From: Oscillospiraceae bacterium
Lineage (GTDB): Bacteria > Bacillota > Clostridia > Oscillospirales > Ruminococcaceae
Direction of reading: 5' to 3'
Assembly (NCBI GenBank): GCA_016291435.1
Contig: JAEEXH010000003.1
Span: forward strand, 29,937 to 93,936
DNA length: 64,000 nt
Shown here: positions 44,035-51,963 of the stretch, one piece after another
How the letters are laid out: each line of letters begins with the position of its first letter
How positions within the stretch are numbered: the stretch's first letter is position 1
Translations under genes and position numbers: made by a program
Notes under the pieces: generated by a model
What the model saw: only the letters and a program-made list of their open reading frames with translations
Databases searched by the model: none
Told to the model about the DNA's origin: nothing

Positions 44035-44150
44035 GTATCGCTGGCGCGATGATCTGTGATGGGGCTCCGCCCCAAACCCCGCTGGGGTCAGCGGACCCCA
44101 GACCCCGTTATATTTTCCGTCAGGATTTCATCGCGCAGCGATACCTTTTT
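44035..44150 (+). repeat. Long imperfect palindrome with internal hairpins and U tract
   Basis: The arms GTATCGCTGGCGCGATGA (44035-44052) and TCATCGCGCAGCGATAC (44128-44144) are complementary with a 1-nt bulge, and enclose two compact hairpins: GGGGCTCCGCCCC (44061-44073) and TGGGGTC-agcg-GACCCCA (44083-44100). CTTTTT follows at 44145-44150. It may be a large terminator of the XRE gene, a structured RNA or a short mobile repeat. It has no coding potential. Confidence 0.65.
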
Positions 44151-44162
44151 GACAAACAAGCA

Positions 44163-44193
44163 GCCCGCGGTACAAATGCAGTACCGCGGGCTT
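44163..44193. terminator. Symmetric hairpin, probable bidirectional terminator
   Basis: GCCCGCGGTAC and GTACCGCGGGC form an 11-bp perfect stem with loop aaatgca. It lies between the XRE gene (plus) and the convergent anti-sigma-type gene (minus). U-rich runs on both sides are short (TTTCTC, CTTGTTTG), so efficiency is uncertain. Confidence 0.6.
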
Positions 44194-44206
44194 TCTCTGT
44201 ATCCTG

Positions 44207-47014
44207 TTATTCGTCAATCGGTGTCCATGTCAGCTTACCCTCTTGCAGGACAAGTCTGCCAAGCTCGTATTCTGCCGGGTCGGTCCAGCTTGCCTCAAAG
44301 CTAAACCGCTTCACGCGCAGTGTGCCGCCTCCGTCAACACAGAGCATGTAATCCCATGTTCCTCTGTCGTTGATCGCATAGGTCTTGTCGTTGTGATAGT
44401 CATAGACTGTGATCAGCTCGCTGACTATGCCGCTGCCGATGCTTTCGTCTGTGATCATCTCAGCATAGCCGTCACCGTCCAGGTCGGCGAAATACACCTT
44501 CCAGACCGGCATGCCGCCGAGGCTTGCGATCACCGTGTCGCCGCGCATGACACTGACATATTCGCCCTTGACGAACGCGAAGGTCAGGTCGGGCGCCTCA
44601 GTCAGGATCAGTGTGCTGACGAGATCGAACGGTCCGCCCGGCGTATCCCCGCCGGTGTCGATCCACTTGTATACGCCGTTCTTCGGCACAGTGACCGTCT
44701 GCGCTGCGGGGAGCGTGGTTGTGGTTGTCGTCGTCTCGGTTGTTTTCGTGGGGATCGTCGTGGTCAGATAGTAGTCGCGGCAATCGGTCAGGAAGCGTTC
44801 CAGATCTCCTGTGCGGATGTCGGTGATCATGTCCGTTTCTTTGCCCTTCCACTGCAGCGTGACGGAGTCAAGCTCGGGATCATAGACTGCGCATTCGCTG
44901 TACCAGCCGAAGACCTCCAGCGTATATTCGCCGAATTCATACTGCCAGAGCCGCAGGTTGGTTTCTGTGAATGTGGTGGAGCCGCGGTACGGTTCAAAAT
45001 CTGCCCAGCCGAGCTTCATGCCCTTCTTTGCAAGCGTCCGCACATCGTCGAGCGTCATGGTCTTGCTGCCGCCGATCCAGCGTGTGGTGGCAGGGGGCGG
45101 GTCGGCGGTCGTGGTGAAGTCGGTGCCTGTGTACGGCGGCTGTGTCAGTGCCGTTGTAGTATAGGTGGTATTGCCCGTGCCGATGTCTGTGCTCTGCACA
45201 GGCGGTGCCGTTGTGACAGCGGGCGGGAGCGTGGTGCTGAGGTACTCCTGCATCTCATCGGAGATCTTTGTCCTTTGCAGCTCGATTGCCTCGGGCAGCC
45301 AGACGCGGAATGCACGCGGCTCGGAGGGCTGTACGGAATCAAAATAAGTCATCGCATCGAGATTGATGATACCGCAGAGCTTTTCGCCGACACGGTAGAA
45401 GAGATAGGGCTCAACGGTATCGGAGAGCAGCTTTGCAAAGCCCATCAGTTCCTCTTCCTCCGCAGGGCTGTCGCCGCCGACATAGTGGCAGAAGAAGGCG
45501 CCGTATTCGAGCACTGTGCCGTCCTCTGTCAGCCAGAGTGTTGCTTCGTCACCGCTGCCGCCTGCGCCGTTGACCGAATATCTCACCATGCACTGCATCG
45601 CAGCCGCATCCGTGTCTATGCTGTAAGTGTACTGCATCAGACCCATGCTGCCGTAGCCTGCTTCTGCACCTGCGGGAAGCATGGCCTGCACAAACTGCGC
45701 TGCTTTGTCAAGCTCCGGCTGAGCGGGTGCATTCGAGCTGTGCAGTGCCGCCTGCTTGCGTGTCTCAGCGGGCGCCGCGTAGTAGCGGATGAAGCCCCAG
45801 CGGTCGGTGAGGATCACTGCTTCGTCGGGCGAACGCCAGACCGTGAAGACCTCCTCCGGCTCTGTGAATCCGAGCATAGTCATGCCCGCCGCTGTGATCT
45901 GGCTCATCGGGATCGCGGGATATTTGATGCCCGCCTGTCTTTCGATAATATCGTTCAGCACGGTTTCCTGCGTCTTCTCAAAGCGCGCAGTGTCGATGCC
46001 GAATGCCGAGAGATCGGGGAGCGCTGTCAGCTCGACTGCCTCCGGGATCGGCTGCCTTGTTTCGCGCAGCTTTCCGTCGGGATCGACCAGCAGATACCAT
46101 GTGCCTTCTGCGATCGCTTCGGGATCGGTTCCCATGCCCATCAGCACATCATAGAAGCCGTAGGTCTTGCCGCCGACGGGTGCAAAATAGCGCCCGGTGA
46201 TCTCGCCCTTGCCCTCGTAGGCAACTGCGGAGATCAGCGTGTTCGCAGCAGCGTCATAGCGCGCCTGCTCTGCGTCGGAGAGCGTTTGCCGGTCCTCCAG
46301 AGAAACTTCCATTCTCTGCACCTCGCAGTCTTCCGTGACGCGGATCGTGAGCCAGCCGTTTTCGATCTGCTGGCTTGCCTCATAGACGGGCGCCTCCTCG
46401 CCGTACTGAATTCTGCCGGGCGAGAGTGACGCCGTCGGGAGACTGCTGTTCTGTGTGGCTGCTTTGGCGAAGTCTGCCGCGGCTTTGTCCATGGCATCCG
46501 TCAGCGCATTGCCGGGGTTCTGCTCCGATGCGTGCTTTGCCTCGATCTCCGGGGTATTGAAGAAGCGGCGGAGCCGTGCCTGCCGGTCAAAGACGAGCCT
46601 TGCGCCGTCCTTGTTTTCGTAGAGCGTCCAGCTTTCGGTCGGGCGGCTGCCGAGATAAAACCACTGATATGCGTCATCAAACTGATGATCGTCGGTGTAG
46701 GGGTTATTCTGCATAGCGAAGCTCGTCATATCCACGCCGAAAGCGGAGAGATCGGGCAGCTTCGCAGGATACTGCACAGTATCGGTATCTGCGGTCTGCG
46801 GAGCTGTGCGCATCGCCTTGCGGATTTCCGTCACGGCGAACACATTGAGCCCGACGACGGCTGCGATTGCTGCCGCCCAGAGCGCCTTGCGCCGCGAGCG
46901 GATGATCTGCCGCACGGGATGCCTGCCGCCGAAGCGTACGGGAAGCGCGTCATTTGCCATATCTTCCGGGATGCCGTCCATCGCACGCAGAAGATCATAT
47001 TCCTGTTTCTTCAT
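44207..47014 (-). CDS. Large membrane-anchored partner of ECF sigma factor (anti-sigma-like)
   Basis: The 935-residue protein begins MKKQEYDLLRAMDGIPEDMA, a cytoplasmic segment typical of ECF-associated proteins, with a single TM at about 44-64. The rest is outside. It contains an internal duplication: LPDLSAFGVD at about 86 and LPDLSAFGID at about 332, each followed by similar segments. Two Thr/Pro-rich linkers (about 645-690 and 795-815) and an FG-GAP-like VYFADLDGDGYAEMI follow. The ATG overlaps the sigma stop by 4 nt. The role as sigma regulator is inferred from position and topology; no zinc-binding ZAS motif is seen. Confidence 0.75.
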   Translation of the reverse strand: MKKQEYDLLRAMDGIPEDMANDALPVRFGGRHPVRQIIRSRRKALWAAAIAAVVGLNVFAVTEIRKAMRTAPQTADTDTVQYPAKLPDLSAFGVDMTSFAMQNNPYTDDHQFDDAYQWFYLGSRPTESWTLYENKDGARLVFDRQARLRRFFNTPEIEAKHASEQNPGNALTDAMDKAAADFAKAATQNSSLPTASLSPGRIQYGEEAPVYEASQQIENGWLTIRVTEDCEVQRMEVSLEDRQTLSDAEQARYDAAANTLISAVAYEGKGEITGRYFAPVGGKTYGFYDVLMGMGTDPEAIAEGTWYLLVDPDGKLRETRQPIPEAVELTALPDLSAFGIDTARFEKTQETVLNDIIERQAGIKYPAIPMSQITAAGMTMLGFTEPEEVFTVWRSPDEAVILTDRWGFIRYYAAPAETRKQAALHSSNAPAQPELDKAAQFVQAMLPAGAEAGYGSMGLMQYTYSIDTDAAAMQCMVRYSVNGAGGSGDEATLWLTEDGTVLEYGAFFCHYVGGDSPAEEEELMGFAKLLSDTVEPYLFYRVGEKLCGIINLDAMTYFDSVQPSEPRAFRVWLPEAIELQRTKISDEMQEYLSTTLPPAVTTAPPVQSTDIGTGNTTYTTTALTQPPYTGTDFTTTADPPPATTRWIGGSKTMTLDDVRTLAKKGMKLGWADFEPYRGSTTFTETNLRLWQYEFGEYTLEVFGWYSECAVYDPELDSVTLQWKGKETDMITDIRTGDLERFLTDCRDYYLTTTIPTKTTETTTTTTTLPAAQTVTVPKNGVYKWIDTGGDTPGGPFDLVSTLILTEAPDLTFAFVKGEYVSVMRGDTVIASLGGMPVWKVYFADLDGDGYAEMITDESIGSGIVSELITVYDYHNDKTYAINDRGTWDYMLCVDGGGTLRVKRFSFEASWTDPAEYELGRLVLQEGKLTWTPIDE

Positions 47015-47568
47015 AGCAGATGCTCCTTTCTGAGAAAGTCTCCGAGCTTTTTGCGGGTGCGGTGCAGCGAGACAAGGACGCGGTTTTCCGAGACCTGCTG
47101 CTCCTCTGCAATCTCCGCGCAGCTCAGGCAATAGTAATATCGCTGGATGAAAATGTTTCTGTGCAGCGCCGGCTGCTTTTGCAGAAATCCGAGGATCGCG
47201 GCGCGGAGCTCCGACTGCTCTGCGAGCGCAGGGACATCCTGCTCGCTTGCGAGCACCTCGCCGAGCTCCTCCAGCACAAGCGGGATCTCTGCGCCGCCGC
47301 GTTTTTCTGCGGTTTCCGCCGAGAGACGGTCGAGCGCTAAATTGCGCACGATCGCGGTGAGATATGCCTTGAGGTGCTGCGGCTTTGCGGGCGGAACACT
47401 GTTCCAGAGACGCAGCAGCGTGTCATTGACGCACTCCTCAGCATCGCGCGCATTGCCGAGGATCTGCTTTGCCGCGGTGTAGCAAAGCCCGCCGTATTCC
47501 TCCCTGACCGCCTTGAGCGCGTGCGCATCGCGCCCTTCCAGCATTGCAAGAATCTCCTTTTCCGTCAT
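47011..47568 (-). CDS. ECF-type RNA polymerase sigma factor
   Basis: The 185-residue protein has sigma region 2 (EEYGGLCYTAAKQILGNARD, AEECVNDTLLRLWNSVPPAK) and region 4 with HTH (RYYYCLSCAEIAEEQQVSEN, RVLVSLHRTRKKL). The start is ATG 47568 after a GGGAGGTGAGG SD. Its neighbour is a large membrane protein that overlaps it by 4 nt. The promoter upstream has an ECF-type TGTAAT-N17-CGTCTA, suggesting autoregulation. It is the same length (558 bp including stop) as the proposed ACG-start form of the second sigma gene at 59590. Confidence 0.9.
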   Translation of the reverse strand: MTEKEILAMLEGRDAHALKAVREEYGGLCYTAAKQILGNARDAEECVNDTLLRLWNSVPPAKPQHLKAYLTAIVRNLALDRLSAETAEKRGGAEIPLVLEELGEVLASEQDVPALAEQSELRAAILGFLQKQPALHRNIFIQRYYYCLSCAEIAEEQQVSENRVLVSLHRTRKKLGDFLRKEHLL

Positions 47569-47592
47569 GCACCTCACCTCCCTCTACCCTCT

Positions 47593-47621
47593 TAGACGGC
47601 ATCCGGCAGCAGAATATTACA
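47593..47621 (-). promoter_or_regulatory. Putative ECF-type autoregulated promoter
   Basis: On the minus strand TGTAAT (47616-47621), 17 nt spacer, CGTCTA (47593-47598). It is about 25 nt upstream of the sigma start. The same arrangement (TGTAAT-N17-TGTCTG) precedes the second ECF gene at 60195-60223. The shapes resemble extracytoplasmic-function promoters, which often have a TGAAAC/TGTAAC-like -35 and a CGTC-like -10. Confidence 0.6.
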
Positions 47622-47757
47622 ATCTTGCGGAAACTTTTTTGCGAAGCGTATCTGCTCCCCTGTGCAGGGCATGCAGAAGCTGTGATATAATTGTATCTGT
47701 GCTTCGGCATACTGTGTTCAGTATAGCATGTATCCACAAAGCTGTCAAGTGCGCTGC

Positions 47758-47818
47758 ATAAGGTATTGCCTTTTTTTCTGCACAAGGTATTGCCTTTTTT
47801 GTAAATATATGCTATAAT
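47758..47818 (+). promoter_or_regulatory. Promoter with tandem 24-bp direct repeats
   Basis: The unit CTGCAYAAGGTATTGCCTTTTT(T) occurs twice with a 24-nt period; cores AAGGTATTGCCTTTTTT at 47760-47776 and 47784-47800. The second copy supplies the -35 (TTGCCT, 47790-47795), followed at 17 nt by TATAAT (47813-47818). The promoter drives the lipoprotein gene at 47863. The repeats may be operator half-sites or a second -35 copy. Confidence 0.6.
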
Positions 47819-47862
47819 GATTGTGTATTTATTCCGATCATACCGAAACGGAGGGAACAGAT

Positions 47863-48507
47863 ATGGAGCGTGCGATGAAAAAACGGCTGGCGGCACTCTG
47901 CCTGCTCGCACTGACCGCGGGAATGCTGACGGCATGCGGCGGCTCCGGCAGCGGAAATGCCGGGAAAAAGGGGAAGAACAGTGAGGCGGAGACGGTGCCT
48001 GTGCCGGAAGATGCCATTGATGCCGACGCATATTTTGAGAAGCGCAGCAAGGTGCTGCACAAGACAGACGCCGAAAAATCGAAAAAGGTCAAAACAGAGC
48101 GCAGCGTCACAAAGCTGCTTGAAAGCCGCGGCTTTGCGGATCTTACAGTCGAGACAACTTACACAATGGACGGCACCTACTCCGACAGTGCAGAGATCTC
48201 CGCAGAGGGCACTGACAAGCACCCGATGTATTCTGCGATCTACATGACGGAATCGGAGCAGGTCTGGTGCATTTATGTGATCAATGACAAGGTGTTCGCC
48301 GACCCGCTTTCGTACAATTATAATATGGAGTCTCTGCCGGAGGTCCCGGCCATGGTCTCAGAATCAAAAAACATCACAAGCTATGACAATGTGACCAATC
48401 AGTTTTATGAGACGAAGCCCGACCCCTCTGCGCTGCGGGTCATTACCGTGAAGCGGATCGACGCAGAAACTCTGGAAAGCATGACAAAGGAGGAACTGGA
48501 CGGATGA
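47863..48507 (+). CDS. Lipoprotein of unknown function
   Basis: The 214-residue protein has a lipobox (GMLTAC-G, Cys about 24) behind a basic N-terminus, then a short Gly/Ser-rich linker and a folded domain with TERSVTKLLESRGFADLTVE and EQVWCIYVINDKVFADPLSY. ATG 47863 lies 8 nt after GGAGGG; an ATG 12 nt further is also possible. It is co-translated with the SGNH gene through a 4-nt overlap. The domain is not recognised. Confidence 0.75.
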   Translation: MERAMKKRLAALCLLALTAGMLTACGGSGSGNAGKKGKNSEAETVPVPEDAIDADAYFEKRSKVLHKTDAEKSKKVKTERSVTKLLESRGFADLTVETTYTMDGTYSDSAEISAEGTDKHPMYSAIYMTESEQVWCIYVINDKVFADPLSYNYNMESLPEVPAMVSESKNITSYDNVTNQFYETKPDPSALRVITVKRIDAETLESMTKEELDG

Positions 48508-50489
48508 ACAGAATGCTGAAAAAGCTGCTGGCGTGCGGCTCGGCGGCAGTCCTGACGGCAGTCTCTGCTGTGATGCCCTGCTTTGCAGCGGGCGCAGACG
48601 AAGATTCCGGCCGGAGCGTTGCTCCCGTGCACGGCACACGGATTCTGGTTGCGCTCGGAGATTCTTATTCCTCCGGCGAGGGCAATGCGCCGTTTCTCGC
48701 CGATCCGCCTGCAAACAAGGATGATGAGATCGAGGAAGACTGGCTGACGCATCGCTCTGCGGACAGCTGGAGCAGTCAGCTCAAGCTGGACGGCGTCAGC
48801 GACACAATGGGGCAGCACCGAAACGAATATTGGTATTTCGTTGCAGATTCCGGCGCTGTGACAGAGGATGTCACAAACAATCGCTGGAAGGATTATTCCC
48901 GGACATTCGGATTATTTGACAATGTCGTTGGCAGCAAAAAGCTTGATCCGCAGATTCAGGTGTTTGATCAGCTCGGCGGAAAAAAAGCGGAATATGTCAC
49001 GATGACAATGGGCGGAAATGATATGGGCTTTGTAGATGTTGTCTCGGAGGCGTTCGGGAAGTCTGTTGTGGGCGATCTTAGATCTTCCATATTCATGTAC
49101 GGCAGCTCGGGCTCCTATGTGAATGTCAACGGCTTCAGAAATAAGCTGGAGGAAATCTGGGATCGCTTTGAAAACGCCTACGAGATAGAGAAGAAGGACG
49201 GCACGAAGGTCACATCACCCTGTGTGCGCTATAAGCTGAAGGAGACCTATAAAGCGATCGCAAACAAGGCGGGCAGACAGGCGAAAATCATTGTTGCCGG
49301 ATATCCGATGCTGATGGCAGAAAACGGGGTCATATTCGACGCGGAAATTGCAGCTCTGGTGCGCAGCAGGATTGTTGATTTCAACAACGGAATCAAGAAA
49401 ATCATCAAAGAGTGTCAAAGCGAAGGCATCAATATCCGCTTTGCGCCTGTTGCGCACAAATTTGAAGGGCACGAATCAAATGTTCTTATCGGTGCCTATC
49501 TGAACTGCATTGAGTTACCTGCAAAGCCGGATGATATCGAATACCCCGGTTTCGTCAGTGCCCATTCTATGCATCCGAATGCCAACGGCGTGAAGATGTA
49601 TGCCGAGGCTGTGCAGCATGTCCTCAGCCGGTGGGATGCAGGACTCACTGATGATGTCGACTACGATGCCGTCGATCGGGACTTTCTGACGAACAGCTTC
49701 AGCGGCGGAGGCGGCGGAGGAGGCGGCGGCGCCTGGGGTGATGAAGACTCCGACAGCGGTTTTTCGGGCGGCGGCGGGAGCTCGGGAGGTGGCGGCTCTT
49801 CCCGCAGCTTTGGCGATGACGGTTCCGGCAGCGGCTCCGGCGGCTACAGCGGAAGCGACACCGGGCAGTATGCACCCGGTTTTGCGATCGAAGGCACATG
49901 GCGCGTCACGAGCGACTACGGCTTCGGTCAGGCACAGCCCGGCGCCTATGTTCAGTTTGACGGGGAATACTGCAATCTCTGCACCGAGGATGACTACTAT
50001 GTGCTGACAATGGACAATGATCGCTGGTATCTCGATACTCTGGATCCCGATGATGTATATACCGCTTTCCTTGTGGACACATTCGACGACAGCCATATCC
50101 GTCTGACCGGTGTGGATGAGGGCGGTGACCTCATGATGGATTACATCGTTGAGCTGGAGCGCGTGAGCGGCTCCGGCGGCGGCAGCGGCTCGCAGTATGA
50201 AGACGGCTCCGGCGGCGAGTTCAGCGGCGGCTCCGTTCCCTCCGGCACATATGTTATGAAGGCATTCGGCGTTGTGGTCGCGAGCTATACCTTCTATGAA
50301 GGCAACCGCATCTCAATGAACACCGTCGGCATCACCGGCACCGGCACCTATGTGCTGGAGGACGGCTATATCATCGTGACATACACGACCTCGCTCGATC
50401 CGAACGGCAAGCAGTATAAATGGCAGACCTCTTTCTCAATGCACGGCGATACTGTCGTGATCGGCGGAGATGAGCTTGTGCGGCAGTGA
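48504..50489 (+). CDS. Secreted SGNH (GDSL-like) hydrolase with Gly-rich linkers
   Basis: The 661-residue protein has a signal peptide (MNRMLKKLLACGSAAVL onwards, cleavage near AFAAGA at about 28) and an SGNH domain at about 45-385: block I ALGDSYSSGEGNAPF (nucleophile Ser), block III TMGGNDMGF, and block V SAHSMHPNANGVKMYA with the catalytic His. A Gly/Ser-rich linker (about 398-452) precedes a beta domain and, after a second Gly/Ser stretch, another C-terminal beta domain. Polysaccharide or lipid deacetylation outside the cell is plausible; substrate unknown. Confidence 0.85.
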   Translation: MNRMLKKLLACGSAAVLTAVSAVMPCFAAGADEDSGRSVAPVHGTRILVALGDSYSSGEGNAPFLADPPANKDDEIEEDWLTHRSADSWSSQLKLDGVSDTMGQHRNEYWYFVADSGAVTEDVTNNRWKDYSRTFGLFDNVVGSKKLDPQIQVFDQLGGKKAEYVTMTMGGNDMGFVDVVSEAFGKSVVGDLRSSIFMYGSSGSYVNVNGFRNKLEEIWDRFENAYEIEKKDGTKVTSPCVRYKLKETYKAIANKAGRQAKIIVAGYPMLMAENGVIFDAEIAALVRSRIVDFNNGIKKIIKECQSEGINIRFAPVAHKFEGHESNVLIGAYLNCIELPAKPDDIEYPGFVSAHSMHPNANGVKMYAEAVQHVLSRWDAGLTDDVDYDAVDRDFLTNSFSGGGGGGGGGAWGDEDSDSGFSGGGGSSGGGGSSRSFGDDGSGSGSGGYSGSDTGQYAPGFAIEGTWRVTSDYGFGQAQPGAYVQFDGEYCNLCTEDDYYVLTMDNDRWYLDTLDPDDVYTAFLVDTFDDSHIRLTGVDEGGDLMMDYIVELERVSGSGGGSGSQYEDGSGGEFSGGSVPSGTYVMKAFGVVVASYTFYEGNRISMNTVGITGTGTYVLEDGYIIVTYTTSLDPNGKQYKWQTSFSMHGDTVVIGGDELVRQ

Positions 50490-50526
50490 GGCGTCACGTT
50501 GTATCGGACGGATTGCGTCCCGCGCC

Positions 50527-50555
50527 TTGACTTTTTCGCAAGAATATGGTATGAT
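50527..50555 (+). promoter_or_regulatory. Sigma-A promoter of purA
   Basis: TTGACT (50527-50532), 17 nt, TATGAT (50550-50555). Transcription would start near 50562, about 55 nt before the purA start. Confidence 0.75.
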
Positions 50556-50615
50556 ATGGAGTGGGATTTCCCTACGCTATCCACATTTTTTCAAATGAAA
50601 GGAATTGAGCACGAT

Positions 50616-51899
50616 ATGGTTACAGCGATTGTTGGCGGAAACTGGGGCGACGAGGGCAAGGGCAAGCTCACGGACGTCTGTGCTGCCGATGCGGATTTTG
50701 TCATCCGCTTCCAGGGCGGCGCAAACGCCGGCCACACCATCATCAACGAATACGGAAAATATGTCCTGCACATTCTGCCGTCCGGCGTTTTTCAGCCGAA
50801 CACGGTCAATATCATCGGCGCGGGTGCTGCGTTCAACTGCGAGGCATTCAAGCGCGAGATGGCAGCGCTGAAGGAGGGCGGCGTCCCGACACCCGATGTC
50901 CGCATTTCCGACCGCGCACAGCTCGTTATGCCGTATCATGTGCTCTTTGATAAACTCGAAGAGCAGCGGCTGGGCAAAAACAGCTTCGGCTCGACACAGT
51001 CCGGCATCGCACCGCATTATTCCGACAAGGCGATGAAGATCGGCTTCCAGCTCGCAGAGCTCTACAACGATGAGGAGAATCTGAAGGCAAAGGTCGAGCG
51101 CGTCTGCATCATCAAGAATGCGACGATAGCGGGTCTCTACCCCGACGCAAAGCCGCTCGATCCGGCAGAGGTGCTTGCATATCTGCACGAGTGCGGCGAG
51201 TTCCTGAAGCCCTACCTCTGCAATATGGCAGAGCTGATGCACAAGGCGGTCAAGGAGCAGAAGAACATCGTGCTGGAGGGTCAGCTCGGTGCGCTCCGCG
51301 ACATCACCAACGGCATCTATCCGATGACGACTTCTTCCTCCACGCTCGCAGGCTACGGCGCAGTCGGTGCATGCCTGCCGCCGCACGAGATCAAGAAGAT
51401 CATCACCGTTGTCAAGGCATATTCTTCCTGCGTCGGCGCAGGCCCCTTCACGACCGAGATCTTCGGCGATGAGGCTGACGAGCTCCGCAGACGCGGCGGC
51501 AGCGACGGCGAGTTCGGTGCAACCACCGGCAGACCGCGCAGAATGGGCTGGTTCGATGCTGTGGCGACCCGCTACGGCGTCGCTGTGCAGGGCACAACCG
51601 ATGTCGCCCTCTCCCTGATCGACGTGCTCGGCTATCTCGATGAGATCCCCGTCTGCGTCGCTTACGAGATCGACGGCGAGCGCACAACCGAGTTCCCGAG
51701 CGGCGACCGTCTCGACCGCGCAAAGCCGATCTATGAGACCGTCAAGGGCTGGAAGACCGACATCATGGGCGTGACCGATTACGATGCACTCCCGCAGGAG
51801 GCGAAGGATTACATCGACTTCATCGAGAAGCTGATCGACTGCCCGATCACGATGATTTCCACAGGTCCGAAGCGCGACCACATGATTTACAGAAAGTGA
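50616..51899 (+). CDS. purA: Adenylosuccinate synthetase
   Basis: The 427-residue enzyme makes adenylosuccinate from IMP, Asp and GTP. The start MVTAIVGGNWGDEGKGKLTD has the P-loop-like GDEGKGK with the catalytic Asp; FQGGANAGHTI holds the catalytic His. Further motifs are STQSGIAPHYSDKAMKIGF, LEGQLGALRDITNGIYPMTT, GAGPFTTEIFGDEADELRRR and GEFGATTGRPRRMGWFDAV. ATG 50616 is chosen because the frame upstream has no PurA similarity; the nearest SD-like GAAAGGA is 13 nt away, a long spacing. It is monocistronic, ended by a terminator. Confidence 0.96.
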   Translation: MVTAIVGGNWGDEGKGKLTDVCAADADFVIRFQGGANAGHTIINEYGKYVLHILPSGVFQPNTVNIIGAGAAFNCEAFKREMAALKEGGVPTPDVRISDRAQLVMPYHVLFDKLEEQRLGKNSFGSTQSGIAPHYSDKAMKIGFQLAELYNDEENLKAKVERVCIIKNATIAGLYPDAKPLDPAEVLAYLHECGEFLKPYLCNMAELMHKAVKEQKNIVLEGQLGALRDITNGIYPMTTSSSTLAGYGAVGACLPPHEIKKIITVVKAYSSCVGAGPFTTEIFGDEADELRRRGGSDGEFGATTGRPRRMGWFDAVATRYGVAVQGTTDVALSLIDVLGYLDEIPVCVAYEIDGERTTEFPSGDRLDRAKPIYETVKGWKTDIMGVTDYDALPQEAKDYIDFIEKLIDCPITMISTGPKRDHMIYRK

Positions 51900-51906
51900 T
51901 AAAGGC

Positions 51907-51950
51907 GGAATGCCCGCTCTGCTGCAAAAGGCGGGGCGGGCATTCCTTTA
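51907..51950 (+). terminator. Intrinsic terminator of purA
   Basis: GGAATGCCCGC pairs with GCGGGCATTCC, followed by TTTA, starting 8 nt after the purA stop. The SD of the TIR-methyltransferase gene (CGGAGAG) begins directly after it, so that gene depends on read-through or on a promoter I cannot see. Confidence 0.75.
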
Positions 51951-51963
51951 CGGAGAGAAGACT

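Noticed and set aside
44243..46429. 728-codon frame antisense to the anti-sigma-like gene
   Set aside because: No domain or SD; it mirrors the sense frame with Thr linkers.
47685..47726. TATAAT-like and ATACTG...CAGTAT elements as another promoter/operator
   Set aside because: No -35 at a suitable distance; the promoter at 47790-47818 with the tandem repeats explains the gene better.
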